DNA of 64,000 bases from assembly GCA_910575555.1 (NCBI GenBank), contig CAJTFX010000018.1, forward strand, positions 1-64,000, given 5' to 3'. A model generated the notes under the pieces. The model was given only the letters and a program-made list of their open reading frames with translations. It searched no databases and had not been told where the DNA came from. Positions 33,885-42,899 of the stretch are shown here, one piece after another; within the stretch, counting starts at the first letter, position 1, and every line of letters begins with the position of its first letter. The translations under genes were made by a program, and so were the position numbers. The DNA is from Lachnospiraceae bacterium (GTDB lineage Bacteria > Bacillota > Clostridia > Lachnospirales > Lachnospiraceae).

Positions 33885-35855
33885 ATGAGTGCAAAATATA
33901 AAACAAACCATGAGCGTATGCTGGAATTGATTGAGCAGCTCACAAAGGCAGACATTGCCTATTACCGGGATGATAATCCCATTATGTCGGACAGGGATTA
34001 CGATATCCTGATGGATGAATTGAAAGACATTGAGAGCCGAACCGGGTTGATCCTTTCCGGTTCCCCGACTCAAAAGGTGTCCGGCGAAATATTGGAAAGT
34101 CTGGCTGAGGTGCGCCATAGCAAACCTATGCTTTCAGCGGATAAGACCAAATCTGTTGAAGATCTGGTGAAGTTTGCGGCAAAACAGCCGGTGCTGATAA
34201 GCTGGAAAATGGATGGTCTGACACTGGTACTCCGCTATGAGAATGGCGAGCTGATTCAGGCCATTACCCGTGGGCGTGAAGGCATTATTGGAGAGGATGT
34301 AACGCATACTGTGCGCAATTTTCTTAACGTGCCTCTTACCATACCCACTAAGGATTCATTTGAGGTTCGAGGTGAAGGCGTCATCTCATGGACAAACTTT
34401 GAGAAAATCAATTCCGGTCTGGAGGATCCCTATACTCATCCCCGAAATCTTGCATCTGGCAGCACGCGCAAGCTTGACGCCGGCGAGGCAAAAAAGAGAT
34501 TACTTGAGTTTTGGGCGTTTGAGCTTGTGAGCGATTATCTTGAACCGGAAAGTAAACTTGCTCAGCAGCAGTTTTTAGAGCATAACGGTTTTTCGGTTGT
34601 ACCATACATTTATCTGGATGCACTTCATAATGAAACAATGATTCGTGATACAATTGCCGCTATGGATCCTAAGAAGTTCCCTTACCCAGTAGACGGAATT
34701 ATCATGGAATATGATGATGTTGCCTACGGAAAAGGTCTGGGAGCCACAGGGCATCACGAAAACCGTTTGATTGCATTGAAGTGGGAAGACGAGCTGTATG
34801 AAACCACATTCATTGGTCTGGATGTGGCGGTCACTCGTACTGGGATGGTCAGTCTGACAGGTATCTTCGAGCCGGTGTCTATTGACGGCACTCAAGTCAG
34901 CCGGGCATATCTGCATAACTATGAGAATTATCTGGACCTTGCCTTGGGGCGTGGCGATAAGATTCGCGTGTATAAGGCAAACATGATTATTCCGCAGATT
35001 GCAGAGAATCTCGATAAGACCGGAACCTGCTGTGTTCCGCTCAGCTGCCCCTGTTGTGGTCAGATGCTGAGTTTTCGGAAAAGCAACGGTGGTATTCGCC
35101 AGCTATTTTGTGAGAATCCGCATTGTTCTGCCAAACTGGTGCGAAAGTTTGCCCACTTTTGTGAGAAAACGAGAATGAATATTGAGGGCCTGTCGGAAAA
35201 AACTCTGGAGCAGTTTGTAAGTCATGGCTGGATTCGGACGTTTGCAGATTTATATGCGTTGGAGCAATATCGTGATGAGATTGTCCAGACGGAGGGCTTT
35301 GGGGAGAAATCCTTTGAGCGGCTGCAGGCATCCATTGAAAAAAGCCGCCATTGTACGTTAGCAAAGTTTATTGCAGGCTTGGGAATTCCCATGGTGGGAA
35401 GACATGCCGGACGTGATTTGGACAGCTATTTTCATGGATCGTGGGAAGCGTTTGAACAGGCTATTGAGGACGGCTTCGACTTTACACAGCTTCCGGATTT
35501 CGGCGAGACGATGCACAACAACATTTATACATGGTATGCGGATACAGAGGAAGAAAAACTTTGGCGTCCGCTGCTTGAAAAAATTGAATTTGAAAAGGAG
35601 AATTTTGATATGAATACAAATACAACAAACCCATTCTTTGGAAAAATCGTAGTGGCAACCGGGAAACTGGAGAATTACACCCGTGACGGTATTCAGATGA
35701 AGCTGATGCAGCTTGGCGCCAAACCGGCAAGCTCGATTACAAAGAAAACAGACTATTTGATTGTTGGAGAGAAGGCCGGCAGCAAGCTTGCGAAGGCGCA
35801 GCAGTTCGGTATCAGGACACTGACAGAGGAACAATTTGAGGCGATGCTGGCGTAA
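33885..35855 (+). CDS. ligA: NAD-dependent DNA ligase
   Basis: This 656-residue ligase has the Ia domain (YYRDDNPIMSDRDYDIL), the adenylation domain with nucleophile K108 in SWKMDGLTL, the OB fold (VTRTGMVSLTGIFEPV), the four-cysteine zinc finger (CPCCGQML, CENPHCSAKL), HhH repeats and a C-terminal BRCT domain. It seals nicks in DNA using NAD+. I chose the ATG at 33885 behind AAAGGAG. A full-length second ligase on an accessory block fits large plasmids, phages or conjugative elements that bring their own repair and replication functions. Confidence 0.95.
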   Translation: MSAKYKTNHERMLELIEQLTKADIAYYRDDNPIMSDRDYDILMDELKDIESRTGLILSGSPTQKVSGEILESLAEVRHSKPMLSADKTKSVEDLVKFAAKQPVLISWKMDGLTLVLRYENGELIQAITRGREGIIGEDVTHTVRNFLNVPLTIPTKDSFEVRGEGVISWTNFEKINSGLEDPYTHPRNLASGSTRKLDAGEAKKRLLEFWAFELVSDYLEPESKLAQQQFLEHNGFSVVPYIYLDALHNETMIRDTIAAMDPKKFPYPVDGIIMEYDDVAYGKGLGATGHHENRLIALKWEDELYETTFIGLDVAVTRTGMVSLTGIFEPVSIDGTQVSRAYLHNYENYLDLALGRGDKIRVYKANMIIPQIAENLDKTGTCCVPLSCPCCGQMLSFRKSNGGIRQLFCENPHCSAKLVRKFAHFCEKTRMNIEGLSEKTLEQFVSHGWIRTFADLYALEQYRDEIVQTEGFGEKSFERLQASIEKSRHCTLAKFIAGLGIPMVGRHAGRDLDSYFHGSWEAFEQAIEDGFDFTQLPDFGETMHNNIYTWYADTEEEKLWRPLLEKIEFEKENFDMNTNTTNPFFGKIVVATGKLENYTRDGIQMKLMQLGAKPASSITKKTDYLIVGEKAGSKLAKAQQFGIRTLTEEQFEAMLA

Positions 35856-35874
35856 ATTCGTCAGAATAACAGTG

Positions 35875-35901
35875 GCGGGGCAGATTTTCTGCTCCGCTTT
35901 T
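35875..35901 (+). terminator. Terminator after ligA, just before a ribosome site
   Basis: GCGGGGCAG (35875-35883) pairs with CTGCTCCGC (35889-35897), followed by TTTT. An AAAGGAGG lies only about 10 bases after the T-run, so the hairpin stands inside a gene series. Confidence 0.75.
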
Positions 35902-35926
35902 CACTTTTATAAAGGAGGTAATGGAT

Positions 35927-36136
35927 ATGAACCCACAAAAAAGAAATCTTGAAATCACTGGCAGGCATATCTGCCCATTAACTGTTGGAACTGCCGCTTT
36001 TATCGCTGAAAACGGAGGGATGCGCAGGACAAGTAAGGTTCTTCAGATGGAGAAGATTTCTCCGGATGAGATCTGTTTTGAGACGTGTAATACCAATTAC
36101 CGTCTGCATCTTATCCGGCAGGAGGTGGCAGTATGA
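35927..36136 (+). CDS. 69-residue protein of unknown function
   Basis: I chose the ATG at 35927 because the AAAGGAGG is too close to the ATG at 35921. The sequence LEITGRHICPLTVGTAAFI and CFETCNTNYRLHL suggests a small beta-rich fold. It overlaps the next gene by 4 bases. No family is recognised. Confidence 0.55.
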   Translation: MNPQKRNLEITGRHICPLTVGTAAFIAENGGMRRTSKVLQMEKISPDEICFETCNTNYRLHLIRQEVAV

Positions 36137-36879
36137 GCAGTGAAATCTTTTATGATAAGGCATTCATACGTGTCGGAGAAAAGTATATTCCTATCGTAAA
36201 TCATGGATCGTCAAACTGTTTTGATATTGACAGGCGAGGACGTGAGATCCCAGAAAAGCGCTGGTCGGTTCTGAACTATCCCCATACTGGGAGGATGCTG
36301 TTTACTGCAGAGGAAATGCAGGAGATAGCGTCCATCTATGAGGAAGCCAACATGAATAACCGGGGCGGGACACGCAAAAGCCGGAACCGCACTTTTGAAG
36401 AAGGCGAGTTCGGACGCTGGATTCTGGCAGGGATGAAATCGGCACATACCGTGGAGGACTACAGAAAACATGGGAATGCCGTGATAGTGGTTGATTATGA
36501 CCATGAGTATTGGCAGAGGCACTATGTCGCTACAACAGAGGAACTGCTGGATAAGATTGATGAGCTTTCTGGCCACAGCATTACAGTATCCTTCAGGAAT
36601 AACCGCCATGTTATCCATCCGCCCATGAGGCGCAAGCGGACCCCATTTGATTTCGGTACACTGTCGGAATTTTATGTGCTTCGGGCAGAGCAGGGATATT
36701 TTGTGAAGCGGAGCAGCCGGAAAATTTGGCTTGCGAGGATTCCGGAGCCGCAGTCACAGATAGTTCGGAAGTTCAAGACCGAAAAGGCGGCACAAGACTA
36801 CTTGGACAGAAATCAAAAATTTTTTTCAGGATGTGTATTTGAAATTGAGTGTGTACAAAACGGAGGTGTCCTATCATGA
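36133..36879 (+). CDS. Uncharacterised 248-residue protein
   Basis: It starts at an ATG overlapping the previous stop. It is basic in its C-terminal half (RRKRTPFDFGTLSEFYVLR, KRSSRKIWLARIPEP), which might bind nucleic acid. No domain is recognised. The 4-base overlaps on both sides show tight translational coupling. Confidence 0.6.
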   Translation: MSSEIFYDKAFIRVGEKYIPIVNHGSSNCFDIDRRGREIPEKRWSVLNYPHTGRMLFTAEEMQEIASIYEEANMNNRGGTRKSRNRTFEEGEFGRWILAGMKSAHTVEDYRKHGNAVIVVDYDHEYWQRHYVATTEELLDKIDELSGHSITVSFRNNRHVIHPPMRRKRTPFDFGTLSEFYVLRAEQGYFVKRSSRKIWLARIPEPQSQIVRKFKTEKAAQDYLDRNQKFFSGCVFEIECVQNGGVLS

Positions 36880-37199
36880 GTGAGTCAAAACAGGATCACT
36901 TCCGATGTGTGGTGGAAACTCGGGATAATAAAATCCCCCAGACGGAATATCCGACTATTGTACTGCCTCTGCCGGACGGAACCAGTCTTAGGGCAGTGGC
37001 AATCGACGATGAGAATTTCCCTGCAATCAATGTGTACTGGGATACAGAAAAGCCGGAAATTGCCGAGCCAATCTGTTTTGCAGAATACAATCCTGAACGC
37101 GGCCCCTGCCACGAGGTTTGCATAGGAGCTTACCAATCTGACAAAGACGACACAGTTTATTACAAGCCATATATGGCAGAAAGGGAATCAAATGAGTAA
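36876..37199 (+). CDS. Uncharacterised 107-residue protein with a DUF6061-like stretch
   Basis: I chose the ATG at 36876 behind GGAGGTG. The segment CFAEYNPERGPCHEVCIGAY resembles the FAEYNPERNSIDVYTGAGY of the small protein at 10460-10696. It may be a divergent relative with a longer N-terminal domain (PTIVLPLPDGTSLRAVAID). Function is unknown. Confidence 0.58.
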   Translation: MSESKQDHFRCVVETRDNKIPQTEYPTIVLPLPDGTSLRAVAIDDENFPAINVYWDTEKPEIAEPICFAEYNPERGPCHEVCIGAYQSDKDDTVYYKPYMAERESNE

Positions 37200-37992
37200 T
37201 TACACATATTGCCGTACACTCAAACTGGATTGGAAAGAAGCCTCCAGATTGATTGGAGAATGTGCAGGCAAAATTTTAGACAGAACGATTCATGGCATAG
37301 CGGGTTATGAAGATGATCATTACTGGGGATTTCAGGCCACCACTGATCGGTTTACCATTGCCGAGATAGATAAGCTTATCCGGTTTGTCAATGGGAATGA
37401 GGAGATGGAAAAGGAAGCAATTCCTCAAGACTCCAGAGAATCCGCTTCAATCGGTGAGAGCTTGTCTCGTGCACTGTTGGAAAAAGCTTTAAGGCTGTCC
37501 TGGTGTCATGAGAGTACCACGAAATCGGCTCTTTGGCTGGTCAACGTCCGGGAAAAACGGCCGGCAGTCTATAGACGGATTATTGAGATCAGTCCGCATG
37601 ATATTTGTTTGGATAACCTTAGGAGCAAAAGTGAATTGATTGCTTATCTGCACGAAAACGGTCCAACGCATTCCACGCTGATGGATTTCTGCGCGGATTA
37701 CAGGGAGCGGTATCACAACGAACTCTGCTGGAACTATCCAATCTCTGATGGGCTGCATCTTGGCACGTTTTTCGTTCTCGTAAAGGAAGGCGTTCTGGCT
37801 CTTCCTTATGACGATGCAGATAAGGTGGACTATGAGCTGCTTTGTCTGGACGATGCCAAAATGTGTGACAGAGAATCTATGGAGAATCTCATAACTGAGT
37901 GGGATAGCTTCGACCGGGATTTACGCTCCGCCATGCAGGGCATGTTGGCGTTTTACCGCAGAGAGGAGGAGCAACATGGATCAGAAAATTGA
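37192..37992 (+). CDS. Uncharacterised 266-residue protein
   Basis: The frame starts MSNYTYCRTLKLDWKEASRL and overlaps both neighbours. It is acidic overall with a helical C-terminus. It contains CADYRERYHNELCWNYPI, but the cysteines and histidine do not form a clear metal site. No family is recognised. Confidence 0.6.
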   Translation: MSNYTYCRTLKLDWKEASRLIGECAGKILDRTIHGIAGYEDDHYWGFQATTDRFTIAEIDKLIRFVNGNEEMEKEAIPQDSRESASIGESLSRALLEKALRLSWCHESTTKSALWLVNVREKRPAVYRRIIEISPHDICLDNLRSKSELIAYLHENGPTHSTLMDFCADYRERYHNELCWNYPISDGLHLGTFFVLVKEGVLALPYDDADKVDYELLCLDDAKMCDRESMENLITEWDSFDRDLRSAMQGMLAFYRREEEQHGSEN

Positions 37993-38404
37993 CTGGCTCA
38001 TCCATCTGGTGGCCAATGGCGCCTGTGATGAATGTGGTGAGGTAGAAACAGACTTTTTGCCCTATATGTGCAATGCCCACACCCACGGGCTGGAACGCTA
38101 TGGGCACTTGGATTTCCAAATGGTACTTTTTTTGCCGACGGAGGAGATTGGACGAATCCTCAATACTTTGGGGCTAAGAGTTCAGTCTGGAGAACGCTTC
38201 CAGTCTGGAGATATGGTTTCCGGAATTTATGAAGACTGCGATGTGCGCTTGGATGAGTATGAGGAAACCGGGCGCAAGGTTTTGCGGGTCATCATACCGG
38301 ATGCGAACAATATCTTCCCAGGGGAAGGAGATTGTACGCTCCCATACTGTCTGCAGCTCTTGAAGACAGATGAGCTCTGCGCAGAAAGGGGGATACCATC
38401 GTGA
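37976..38404 (+). CDS. DUF4262-like protein
   Basis: This 142-residue protein has CDECGEVETDFLPYMCNAHT and HGLERYGHLDFQMVL, which I associate with the DUF4262 family. GAGGAGG precedes its ATG inside the upstream gene. Cysteines and histidines in the first 40 residues could bind a metal. Function is unknown; it is a common small protein in Firmicute mobile elements. Confidence 0.65.
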   Translation: MDQKIDWLIHLVANGACDECGEVETDFLPYMCNAHTHGLERYGHLDFQMVLFLPTEEIGRILNTLGLRVQSGERFQSGDMVSGIYEDCDVRLDEYEETGRKVLRVIIPDANNIFPGEGDCTLPYCLQLLKTDELCAERGIPS

Positions 38405-38778
38405 AAATCACGTTGTATCAAATCATCCCGGAACCGGAAAACAGATACTTGATATTCAGCGATTTGAGAAGCGTCCGGGCGGCAAGTGGCGGACATGTCC
38501 CGGCTGAGATTTACGAAGCCGTATTCAGCGGGGATCTGGACATTGCCGTGCCCCGGAATGCCAAAAACAAAATGGATCAAGAACTTGCCGAACTGGAAGC
38601 GGTATATGTACGTTTTAACGTATCGCATCCGGAAGGCTTCCGTGGACGCTCCATGACCATGTCGGATGTAGTCGAGGTCATCCGTTCCGAAAAGGAAAGC
38701 AGGTTTTTCTTCTGTGACCGGTTCGTGTTTGAGGAGATTAAATTTGAAAAGGAAAAAGCTGATTTTGGGCGCCTGTAG
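38401..38778 (+). CDS. YodL-domain protein
   Basis: The 125 residues read ITLYQIIPEPENRYLIFSDL at the start, then VPAEIYEAVFSGDLDIAVP, GFRGRSMTMSDVVEV and RFFFCDRFVFEEIKF, the YodL pattern. YodL modules occur alone or in large polyvalent proteins of phages and conjugative elements; their biochemical role is not established. The start is a GTG overlapping the previous gene by 4 bases. Confidence 0.78.
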   Translation: MKITLYQIIPEPENRYLIFSDLRSVRAASGGHVPAEIYEAVFSGDLDIAVPRNAKNKMDQELAELEAVYVRFNVSHPEGFRGRSMTMSDVVEVIRSEKESRFFFCDRFVFEEIKFEKEKADFGRL

Positions 38779-38798
38779 GGCGCAGAAAGGATACAATC

Positions 38799-39011
38799 AT
38801 GAAGAAACCGATATTGAACTATAAAGGGCACGACAGTTGGGACAGACCGGTTTATGAATCGGAAGGCTGTCTGTATGTGGATGTGGATCCACGCAAAGGC
38901 TGGAAACCGAATATCTGTACGAAATACAACAATGAGTTTGATGGAAAGCCGGATACGCCGATTGCCGAAGATACCGTTGTGGAGTTTGTTCCGTGCCGGG
39001 ATATCTGGTAA
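38799..39011 (+). CDS. 70-residue conserved mobile-element protein
   Basis: It reads YKGHDSWDRPVYESEG, then LYVDVDPRKGWKP and IEFVP-like VEFVPCRDIW. Similar small proteins occur in many Clostridia accessory regions, to my recollection, without a known role. AGAAAGGA precedes the ATG. It lies 20 bases after the YodL gene. Confidence 0.6.
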   Translation: MKKPILNYKGHDSWDRPVYESEGCLYVDVDPRKGWKPNICTKYNNEFDGKPDTPIAEDTVVEFVPCRDIW

Positions 39012-39024
39012 GCGAGGAGGACGT

Positions 39025-39705
39025 ATGAAAGAATTCATGACAAAAATGGTTCCTGTCAATCTGTCAGACAGATTTCCATTTAAATGCAGGATGTGCGGCG
39101 CTTGCTGCCGGCATGTCAGGGAAAGCGTGCCGCTGGAGAGTCTGGATACTTTTCGGTTGGCTAAACATCTGAGAGACAAGGGTGAAAAAGTGAACAGTAT
39201 GGAAGATGTGCTTGCTGCCTATGCGGAACCTGTCTTGCTTAGTGAAAATGGATACACGGTATTTATGCTGAAAACAGCTGGAGCGGATGATGCGTGCATT
39301 TTTCTGAAAGATAATCGGTGTACGATTCATTCGGTTCATCCAAGGGCGTGCCGTACATATCCCATTGCTGTGGGACCGTATGAACTTGGCGGATATGAAC
39401 AGTATCTCAGTATGGAACAGCCGCATCACTATTCTGGTCCGCAGATGTCCGTGAAAAAATGGATTCAGAAGCGCTGCAGCAAGCAGGATTTTGAATTTTT
39501 GAACACGGATATCGGTTCGGTACAGGAAATCGAAAGATTACTGAAGAGGATTCCTGAGCAAAATCGGACAAGGGCCGTGATGATGTTCCTTTTCTACAAG
39601 TATTCGGATTACGATCTGGATAAGTCTTTCTTTCCACAGTTCAAAAGCAATAACGATAAGTTGCTGGCTGCTTTGCCCAAAATGGCAGATGACGGAGATA
39701 AATAA
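39025..39705 (+). CDS. YkgJ-family cysteine cluster protein, first copy
   Basis: This 226-residue protein has the CxxCxxCC box KCRMCGACCRH near residue 24, then CIFLKDNRCTIHSVHPRACRTYPI, which together make the CxxC-rich zinc or iron-sulfur cluster of the YkgJ family. I chose the ATG at 39025 behind GAGGAGG. A second family member follows. The function of the family is not established. Confidence 0.85.
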   Translation: MKEFMTKMVPVNLSDRFPFKCRMCGACCRHVRESVPLESLDTFRLAKHLRDKGEKVNSMEDVLAAYAEPVLLSENGYTVFMLKTAGADDACIFLKDNRCTIHSVHPRACRTYPIAVGPYELGGYEQYLSMEQPHHYSGPQMSVKKWIQKRCSKQDFEFLNTDIGSVQEIERLLKRIPEQNRTRAVMMFLFYKYSDYDLDKSFFPQFKSNNDKLLAALPKMADDGDK

Positions 39706-39732
39706 ATTTTCAGGTCAGTATGATATAACAAC

Positions 39733-39757
39733 AAGGCGTCGGAATTCGGCGCCTTTA
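39733..39757 (+). terminator. Hairpin between the two YkgJ genes
   Basis: AAGGCG and CGCCTT, extended inward by G-U pairs, form a short stem followed by T-rich sequence. An AGGAGG lies about 12 bases after it, again placing a termination signal directly before a ribosome site. Confidence 0.55.
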
Positions 39758-39778
39758 TTATTTTTAGGAGGAAAAACT

Positions 39779-40510
39779 ATGGATACAAGATTAAAAAATA
39801 TCGTTGATAATTTAGAAACAATGAAAATCGGTGTGGATGAGCCATTTCCGTTTCACTGCACTATGTGCGGTAAATGCTGCATCAATCGGGAGGATATTCT
39901 TTTAACGCCGAGAGATATTTATAACATGGCAAAGGAGCTTGGGATAACGACTAAAGAACTGTTTGAAACCTACTGCGAGACTTTTATTGGCTGCGACTCC
40001 CGTATGCCGATAGTCAGATTGAAGCCTCGTGGCTCCATAAGAAGATGCCCGTTGATGAAAGATAGAAAATGTTCTGTCCATAAGGCAAAACCAACGGTAT
40101 GCGCGCTGTTTCCAATAGGAAGATGCCTTATATTTGAAAAGGATATAAATCCTTCGGAGAAAATTTCGGTAGGCCAGATACAGTATATTTTTACCAATCC
40201 AGGGTGCGGTGATAATTCTAAAACCCATACGGTACGTGAATGGCTTGAGGAGTTCGGAATGTCGTTAGAGGATGAGTTCTTTATTAAATGGCAGCAGACA
40301 ATTGTGGAATTAGGGCAGTTTTTCCGTGAAGCGGAAAAGACAGCCAGTGAGCGTATTATGGAGCTTTCATGGACAGCGGCTTTTATCGGATTATATCTGC
40401 ATTACGATGTGGATCAGGATTTTATGCCGCAGTTTGAAAAGAATGCACAAGAAATCACTGCATTGCTGCAACTGGCACCCATAAAGGAAGGCGGTGGAAA
40501 AAATGAATGA
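39779..40510 (+). CDS. YkgJ-family cysteine cluster protein, second copy
   Basis: This 243-residue protein has HCTMCGKCCINREDILLT, then RRCPLMKDRKCSVHKAKPTV followed by CALFPIG and NPGCG. The cysteine pattern matches the first copy, but the sequences are only distantly alike, so this is an old pair and not a recent duplication. The ATG at 39779 follows AGGAGG. It overlaps the next gene by 8 bases. Confidence 0.85.
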   Translation: MDTRLKNIVDNLETMKIGVDEPFPFHCTMCGKCCINREDILLTPRDIYNMAKELGITTKELFETYCETFIGCDSRMPIVRLKPRGSIRRCPLMKDRKCSVHKAKPTVCALFPIGRCLIFEKDINPSEKISVGQIQYIFTNPGCGDNSKTHTVREWLEEFGMSLEDEFFIKWQQTIVELGQFFREAEKTASERIMELSWTAAFIGLYLHYDVDQDFMPQFEKNAQEITALLQLAPIKEGGGKNE

Positions 40511-41168
40511 GGATCGTAACCAGCATCAGATTATCCGAAAAGATGCCCGCAATTGTTTTGTGGAGAGTCTGAATGATGCTTTTAAGATTGGAAAAATTCA
40601 TCTCGCCTTTGCAACTTATGATTTGAGTCGTCCGACTGGACAACGGCAGACGAACAACATCCATATTTATATTGCGGTGGATGAGTTCTTGGAACTATGC
40701 CGCAAGTTGGAAGGTGGGGAGCTTCGTTATCTTCTGAAGAACAAGAAGACAACAGGGGATAAAACACCTCTTTATCAGTGCTTGGGCGGAACTTCTGCCG
40801 AGAAGCTTGCAAAATACGGACGTTCCCGTGTAGATGGGAAAAGTCTGTCCAGAACAGCACAGCTATTGGCAGGAAGCAAATCAGATTTCCTGTTTGTGGC
40901 GGATAGCGGCCCCGGCGAAACAGATCAGAAAGGTTTAATTGTGCCTAAGTTCGGCAGTAAACCGGAAAATCATGTGGCAGTCAGTATGACATATGAGGTA
41001 TTCAGTGAGTTATTACTCATGACAAGAATGCATTTTACAGCATGGCTTAGTGCATGGTATGCAGATCAATATCATCAGGTCAATCAGCGAACAGCGCAGC
41101 CACAGGAGAACTCACAGTATCAGGAGAATGAGGGAGAAGCAGAATACGCTTCAGATCCAATGTTCTAA
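40503..41168 (+). CDS. Uncharacterised 221-residue protein
   Basis: It contains GKIHLAFATYDLSRPTGQRQ and DEFLELCRKLEGGEL, and a glutamine-rich tail. Such sequences look like conserved element proteins, but I cannot name a family. I chose the ATG at 40503; a GTG three codons earlier is too close to the GGCGGTGG. A terminator follows. Confidence 0.6.
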   Translation: MNEDRNQHQIIRKDARNCFVESLNDAFKIGKIHLAFATYDLSRPTGQRQTNNIHIYIAVDEFLELCRKLEGGELRYLLKNKKTTGDKTPLYQCLGGTSAEKLAKYGRSRVDGKSLSRTAQLLAGSKSDFLFVADSGPGETDQKGLIVPKFGSKPENHVAVSMTYEVFSELLLMTRMHFTAWLSAWYADQYHQVNQRTAQPQENSQYQENEGEAEYASDPMF

Positions 41169-41180
41169 AGTTAAGAATGA

Positions 41181-41217
41181 AAATGCGGTGCAGTCTGATG
41201 ATTGCGCCGCATTTTTT
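41181..41217 (+). terminator. Strong terminator
   Basis: AAATGCGGTGCA pairs with TGCGCCGCATTT, followed by TTTT. It ends the series that began at leader 1, although the same strand continues with coding sequence 190 bases later. Confidence 0.75.
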
Positions 41218-41410
41218 CTTGATAATGACCATGTGGTGAGATATTGCAGTGAAAAACTTCATTGGCTCGGTATGGCAAATAAAATGGCACAAAAGTGGCA
41301 TAAGAAATGCCGATGACATGGAAAAGAAAAACTGTTATACTTATATCGTCTACAAGTGGGTTCTCAGGAATCTGCTTGTTTTTTTATTTTCAGGAAAGGA
41401 GTTCGATACT

Positions 41411-41800
41411 ATGAAATACTGTCCATATTGCGGCGGAGAACTTGCAAATTCAGCAGCATCCTTTTGTACGGAATGCGGGAAATCGTTATCCCCTGTGACA
41501 CCGGAGGTTGTTCCAGTTGCCGAAACGCACGGGGAGAAGAAAAAAAGAAGCAAGAAACATGTAAAGAAAAGAAGATATTCGGAAAAAACAAAAAGACCAG
41601 TTGCTCCTGCAAAAGCCAGTGAAGTATCTGATCCGGTGAGAGAAGATGACTATGATGGCTATTATGATGATGTCCGTCCCTTTGATGAAGGGGGAGGCCG
41701 TGAGGAGATTGACAAGACATTGGTTAAAAAGATTATACTGGTGGTGGCTTGTGTTCTGTTAATTGCCGGAGTCTGTGTTGCCCTTATGTACTTGATATAA
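41411..41800 (+). CDS. Zinc-ribbon protein with C-terminal membrane anchor
   Basis: This 129-residue protein has an N-terminal zinc ribbon (YCPYCGGELANSAASFCTEC), a lysine/arginine-rich linker (KKKRSKKHVKKRRYSEK), an acidic stretch, and one membrane helix at the end (VKKIILVVACVLLIAGVCV). It would be anchored to the membrane with the ribbon in the cytoplasm. I chose the ATG at 41411 behind AAAGGAG. Tail-anchored zinc-ribbon proteins are common in Firmicutes, with unclear roles. Confidence 0.75.
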   Translation: MKYCPYCGGELANSAASFCTECGKSLSPVTPEVVPVAETHGEKKKRSKKHVKKRRYSEKTKRPVAPAKASEVSDPVREDDYDGYYDDVRPFDEGGGREEIDKTLVKKIILVVACVLLIAGVCVALMYLI

Positions 41801-41874
41801 GCAGCGTAATAAAATGTTGTAAATCACCTTATCCAATCGTGTAATGTAATTGAAAGGTCAAAGAGGTGATGAAC

Positions 41875-42438
41875 ATGATTTATTTATCCAAAGGGATTGT
41901 AAAAGAAAACTCTACGGAACATCTTCTCCAGGTGGTGAGATGTGGTCAGGAATATAGCTTATCCGGAGAACAGGCGGCGCTGTGGCTGAATGGGAGATTG
42001 GAATTTTCCCAGGCAAAAACAGAGTCGGAGAAGCGGACGCTTGGGCATTTAGTAAGAATGGGTCTGACAGAAACAGAAGCGGAAAATACGGATGTGGCAA
42101 GATACAGAATCCTGACACAGTGTATTTGCTGTCCGGCGGTTAATACAAAACCGGAGTTCTTTTTGGGTCATGCGGAAAAGGAAACGTTAACCTGGCTTCG
42201 GAATGCGGGACTTCGGCTGACAGTAGCAGAACTTATCTTTCTTAGAGAGCATAAGATCAGACCTGAACCCCGATATCTCCATTCTGAAAACCGACAGGCG
42301 TTGGTGGAGGCGATCTACACAAAGAATACCATCGTAGATAATTGTCTGGAGCAGATCATGGAATGTGCAGAATGCAGGGATGAAACCGTAAGGATATTGC
42401 TCGTGCTGTTGAAGAAAAAGAAACTAATAGTATTGTGA
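41875..42438 (+). CDS. Uncharacterised 187-residue protein
   Basis: I chose the ATG at 41875 behind AAGAGGTG. The sequence LLQVVRCGQEYSLSGEQAAL suggests a winged-helix-like N-terminal part, and CICCPAV plus CAECRDE give scattered cysteines. It is followed within 11 bases by a membrane protein. No family is recognised. Confidence 0.58.
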   Translation: MIYLSKGIVKENSTEHLLQVVRCGQEYSLSGEQAALWLNGRLEFSQAKTESEKRTLGHLVRMGLTETEAENTDVARYRILTQCICCPAVNTKPEFFLGHAEKETLTWLRNAGLRLTVAELIFLREHKIRPEPRYLHSENRQALVEAIYTKNTIVDNCLEQIMECAECRDETVRILLVLLKKKKLIVL

Positions 42439-42448
42439 GGTGAAGCGG

Positions 42449-42898
42449 ATGAAGGAGAGATTTTATGAGTTACCAGTGCCTTTACAGAAGCAGATTGCCA
42501 TTAGACTTGTAGGGGGTGCTGTTTTTCTGCTGTTATTTATTATCATCTTACTTGGCTTCCAGGATTTCTATTTCAGCCTTCCCTGTTTGCTGTTGTCTGG
42601 GTTTCTGCTTATAAATGGGATTCGACTATGCTATAATAGCTTTGCGGGGAACTATATGTGCATCCAGGGAACCTGCGAGAAAATTGAGACGTCCGGGATC
42701 CGAAAAAGAACCAAAGGGATTTGGGTTCAACTGGAGGAAAACATAGTGAAGATTCCTATTCGGCAAAGAATGAAGACGCTCTCCATTGGTGATACTGTTA
42801 TTATATACTTATCAGACAAAACTCCGGTATATGAGCATGAGAGCGGCTATATGATATGCAGCTACTATGCACTGGGAACAGAAAAGAGAGGTAATTAA
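42449..42898 (+). CDS. Small two-helix membrane protein
   Basis: This 149-residue protein has two adjacent membrane helices (about 20-65: GGAVFLLLFIIILLGF and LPCLLLSGFLLINGI) and a cytoplasmic or surface beta-rich domain (YMCIQGTCEKIETSG, GDTVIIYLSDKTPVY). The latter resembles small OB- or SH3-like barrels. Function is unknown. Confidence 0.62.
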   Translation: MKERFYELPVPLQKQIAIRLVGGAVFLLLFIIILLGFQDFYFSLPCLLLSGFLLINGIRLCYNSFAGNYMCIQGTCEKIETSGIRKRTKGIWVQLEENIVKIPIRQRMKTLSIGDTVIIYLSDKTPVYEHESGYMICSYYALGTEKRGN

Positions 42899-42899
42899 A

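Noticed and set aside
40494-40502. GTG start three codons before the 221-residue protein
   Set aside because: It overlaps the purine-rich ribosome site; the ATG at 40503 fits better.
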